From positions 5,593-28,958 of the forward strand of contig PMGP01000195.1 in assembly GCA_003156235.1 (NCBI GenBank): a DNA stretch of 23,366 nucleotides, in the 5' to 3' direction. The notes under the pieces were generated by a model. The model saw only the letters and a list, made by a program, of their open reading frames with translations. It searched no databases and was not told where the DNA came from. Below are positions 22,664-23,366 of the stretch, piece after piece (within the stretch, counting starts at the first letter, position 1; the number at the start of each line of letters is the position of its first letter). The position numbers and the translations under genes were made by a program. The DNA is from Acidobacteriaceae bacterium (GTDB taxonomy: Bacteria > Acidobacteriota > Terriglobia > Terriglobales > Acidobacteriaceae).

Positions 22664-23366
22664 ATATAAATGTAAACATAGCATCGGCTGCTTATGCCGT
22701 GCCTTCCAACGAAGAGTTAGTGGAAGATATTCTTGAGCGCGAGCGGCTCCGCGTGGAGACCACTCTAGCTCCTCTGAGCCCCATGGCTCGACAAAAGGCA
22801 TTGGACAATCTCGGACTTAGCCGCGTGCGTGTTTGCGGCAGTCAGCAACCCTACGACCTCGCTCTGACGGTCGCAAAGGCGGCCGTTGCTGAAGCCGGAA
22901 TTACAGCGCGCAGCATCGACCTAATTCTGGATTACAGCACCTTTCCCGGCGAGAATCAGAAATCCATCTCCTTCGCCCACCGGCTTAGCGTCGATCTTGG
23001 AGCGGAGACTTCGATGCCCCTCAGTTTTCGCGCGGGCGGTTGCGGCGCTCTGCATCTGGCCATCAAGACCGCGCTGGGCTGGATGAGCATGGACGAGCGC
23101 ATTCAAACCGCTCTGCTGATCACCGGCGATACCGCGCCTCAGCACAACCGCTCGCTGCTGCCCATCACCGTGCAGGGAGACGCCGCAAGCGCTGTCGTGC
23201 TTCGTCGTGAGTCTGCGCAGGGGCCGCGGATTCTGGGCGTTGAGGCCATGACGCTCGGACATCTGCATAATGCCATTGCTCTTACTCAGGTCGATGGAAA
23301 AATCCAACTTTCCGTCGACGCTCTCATGATCGAACACAAGGTCATGCCCATCTTCTATCTCCATCT
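22660..23366 (+). CDS. FabH-like beta-ketoacyl synthase III family protein (partial, cut by window end)
   Basis: An open frame from TTG at 22660, overlapping the previous stop as TTGA, runs off the window with 235 codons visible. It shows the KAS III plan: an N-terminal strand (NINVNIASAAYAVPS), a helical segment with VRVCGSQQPYDLALTVAKAA, IDLILDYSTFPGE, then the nucleophile Cys in FRAGGCGALHLAIKTA, LLITGDTAP and the QGDAASAVVL turn equivalent to GDGA. The distal His and Asn lie past the edge, so catalytic completeness cannot be judged. KAS III enzymes start chains or release them by joining acyl units; as the third thiolase-fold gene in a row it probably primes this pathway or links two chains. 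An internal ATG (PMARQKAL) would remove the first strand and is rejected as start. Confidence 0.85.
   Translation, partial: MNINVNIASAAYAVPSNEELVEDILERERLRVETTLAPLSPMARQKALDNLGLSRVRVCGSQQPYDLALTVAKAAVAEAGITARSIDLILDYSTFPGENQKSISFAHRLSVDLGAETSMPLSFRAGGCGALHLAIKTALGWMSMDERIQTALLITGDTAPQHNRSLLPITVQGDAASAVVLRRESAQGPRILGVEAMTLGHLHNAIALTQVDGKIQLSVDALMIEHKVMPIFYLH

Noticed and set aside
1..23366. CRISPR array, insertion sequence or transposase gene
   Set aside because: No spaced direct-repeat array and no transposase or integrase motifs were seen on either strand.

Overview
The window reads as a chromosomal segment of a Gram-negative bacterium, most likely an Acidobacteriota of the Terriglobia type. 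This is inferred from three things: a very large Oar-like TonB-dependent receptor with an N-terminal carboxypeptidase-regulatory domain, paired Tat-exported Gfo/Idh/MocA proteins with a DUF2264 protein and a ROK regulator, and an LpxL-type acyltransferase implying a Gram-negative envelope. No rRNA or intact tRNA is present, so the taxonomic call is not firm.

Region 1 (16-10175, minus strand) is a glycan or sugar utilisation locus. In transcription order it holds a DUF2264 protein, two Gfo/Idh/MocA oxidoreductases with twin-arginine signals, a ROK regulator that lacks the kinase aspartate, and the TonB-dependent receptor. The receptor has its own near-consensus sigma-70 promoter and a long leader. 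Just upstream of the DUF2264 gene lies a remnant: only the last ~80 codons (Fn3-like domain) of a GH3 beta-glucosidase survive. An approximately 33-bp tRNA-Ala(GGC)-like fragment sits about 50 bp beyond the break, so the junction near 10.69 kb looks like an old rearrangement boundary.

Region 2 (11002-17668, plus strand) contains an unrecognised protein, a DUF1360-like membrane protein, a small C-tail-anchored protein, an ECF sigma factor with a TTG start, a zinc-finger anti-sigma factor with one membrane span, an unrecognised 280-aa protein, and a membrane-anchored TPR-CHAT caspase-like protease with an intact His/Cys dyad. The CHAT gene has no ATG, GTG or TTG at a sensible position. A sigma/anti-sigma switch encoded beside a CHAT protease is the most intriguing candidate system here, although a functional link is inference. 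GC-rich hairpins without U-tracts occur between several of these genes.

Region 3 (17765 to the window end, plus strand) is a tightly packed biosynthetic operon: acyl carrier protein, B12-binding radical SAM enzyme, LpxL-type acyltransferase, FabF-type ketosynthase with full Cys-His-His triad, a ketosynthase homologue that has lost the triad (chain-length-factor-like), and a FabH-like ketosynthase cut by the window edge. Most junctions overlap by 4-8 bp. It looks like a type II fatty-acid/polyketide pathway for an unusual acyl chain, with features shared with aryl-polyene and ladderane-like clusters but matching neither exactly.
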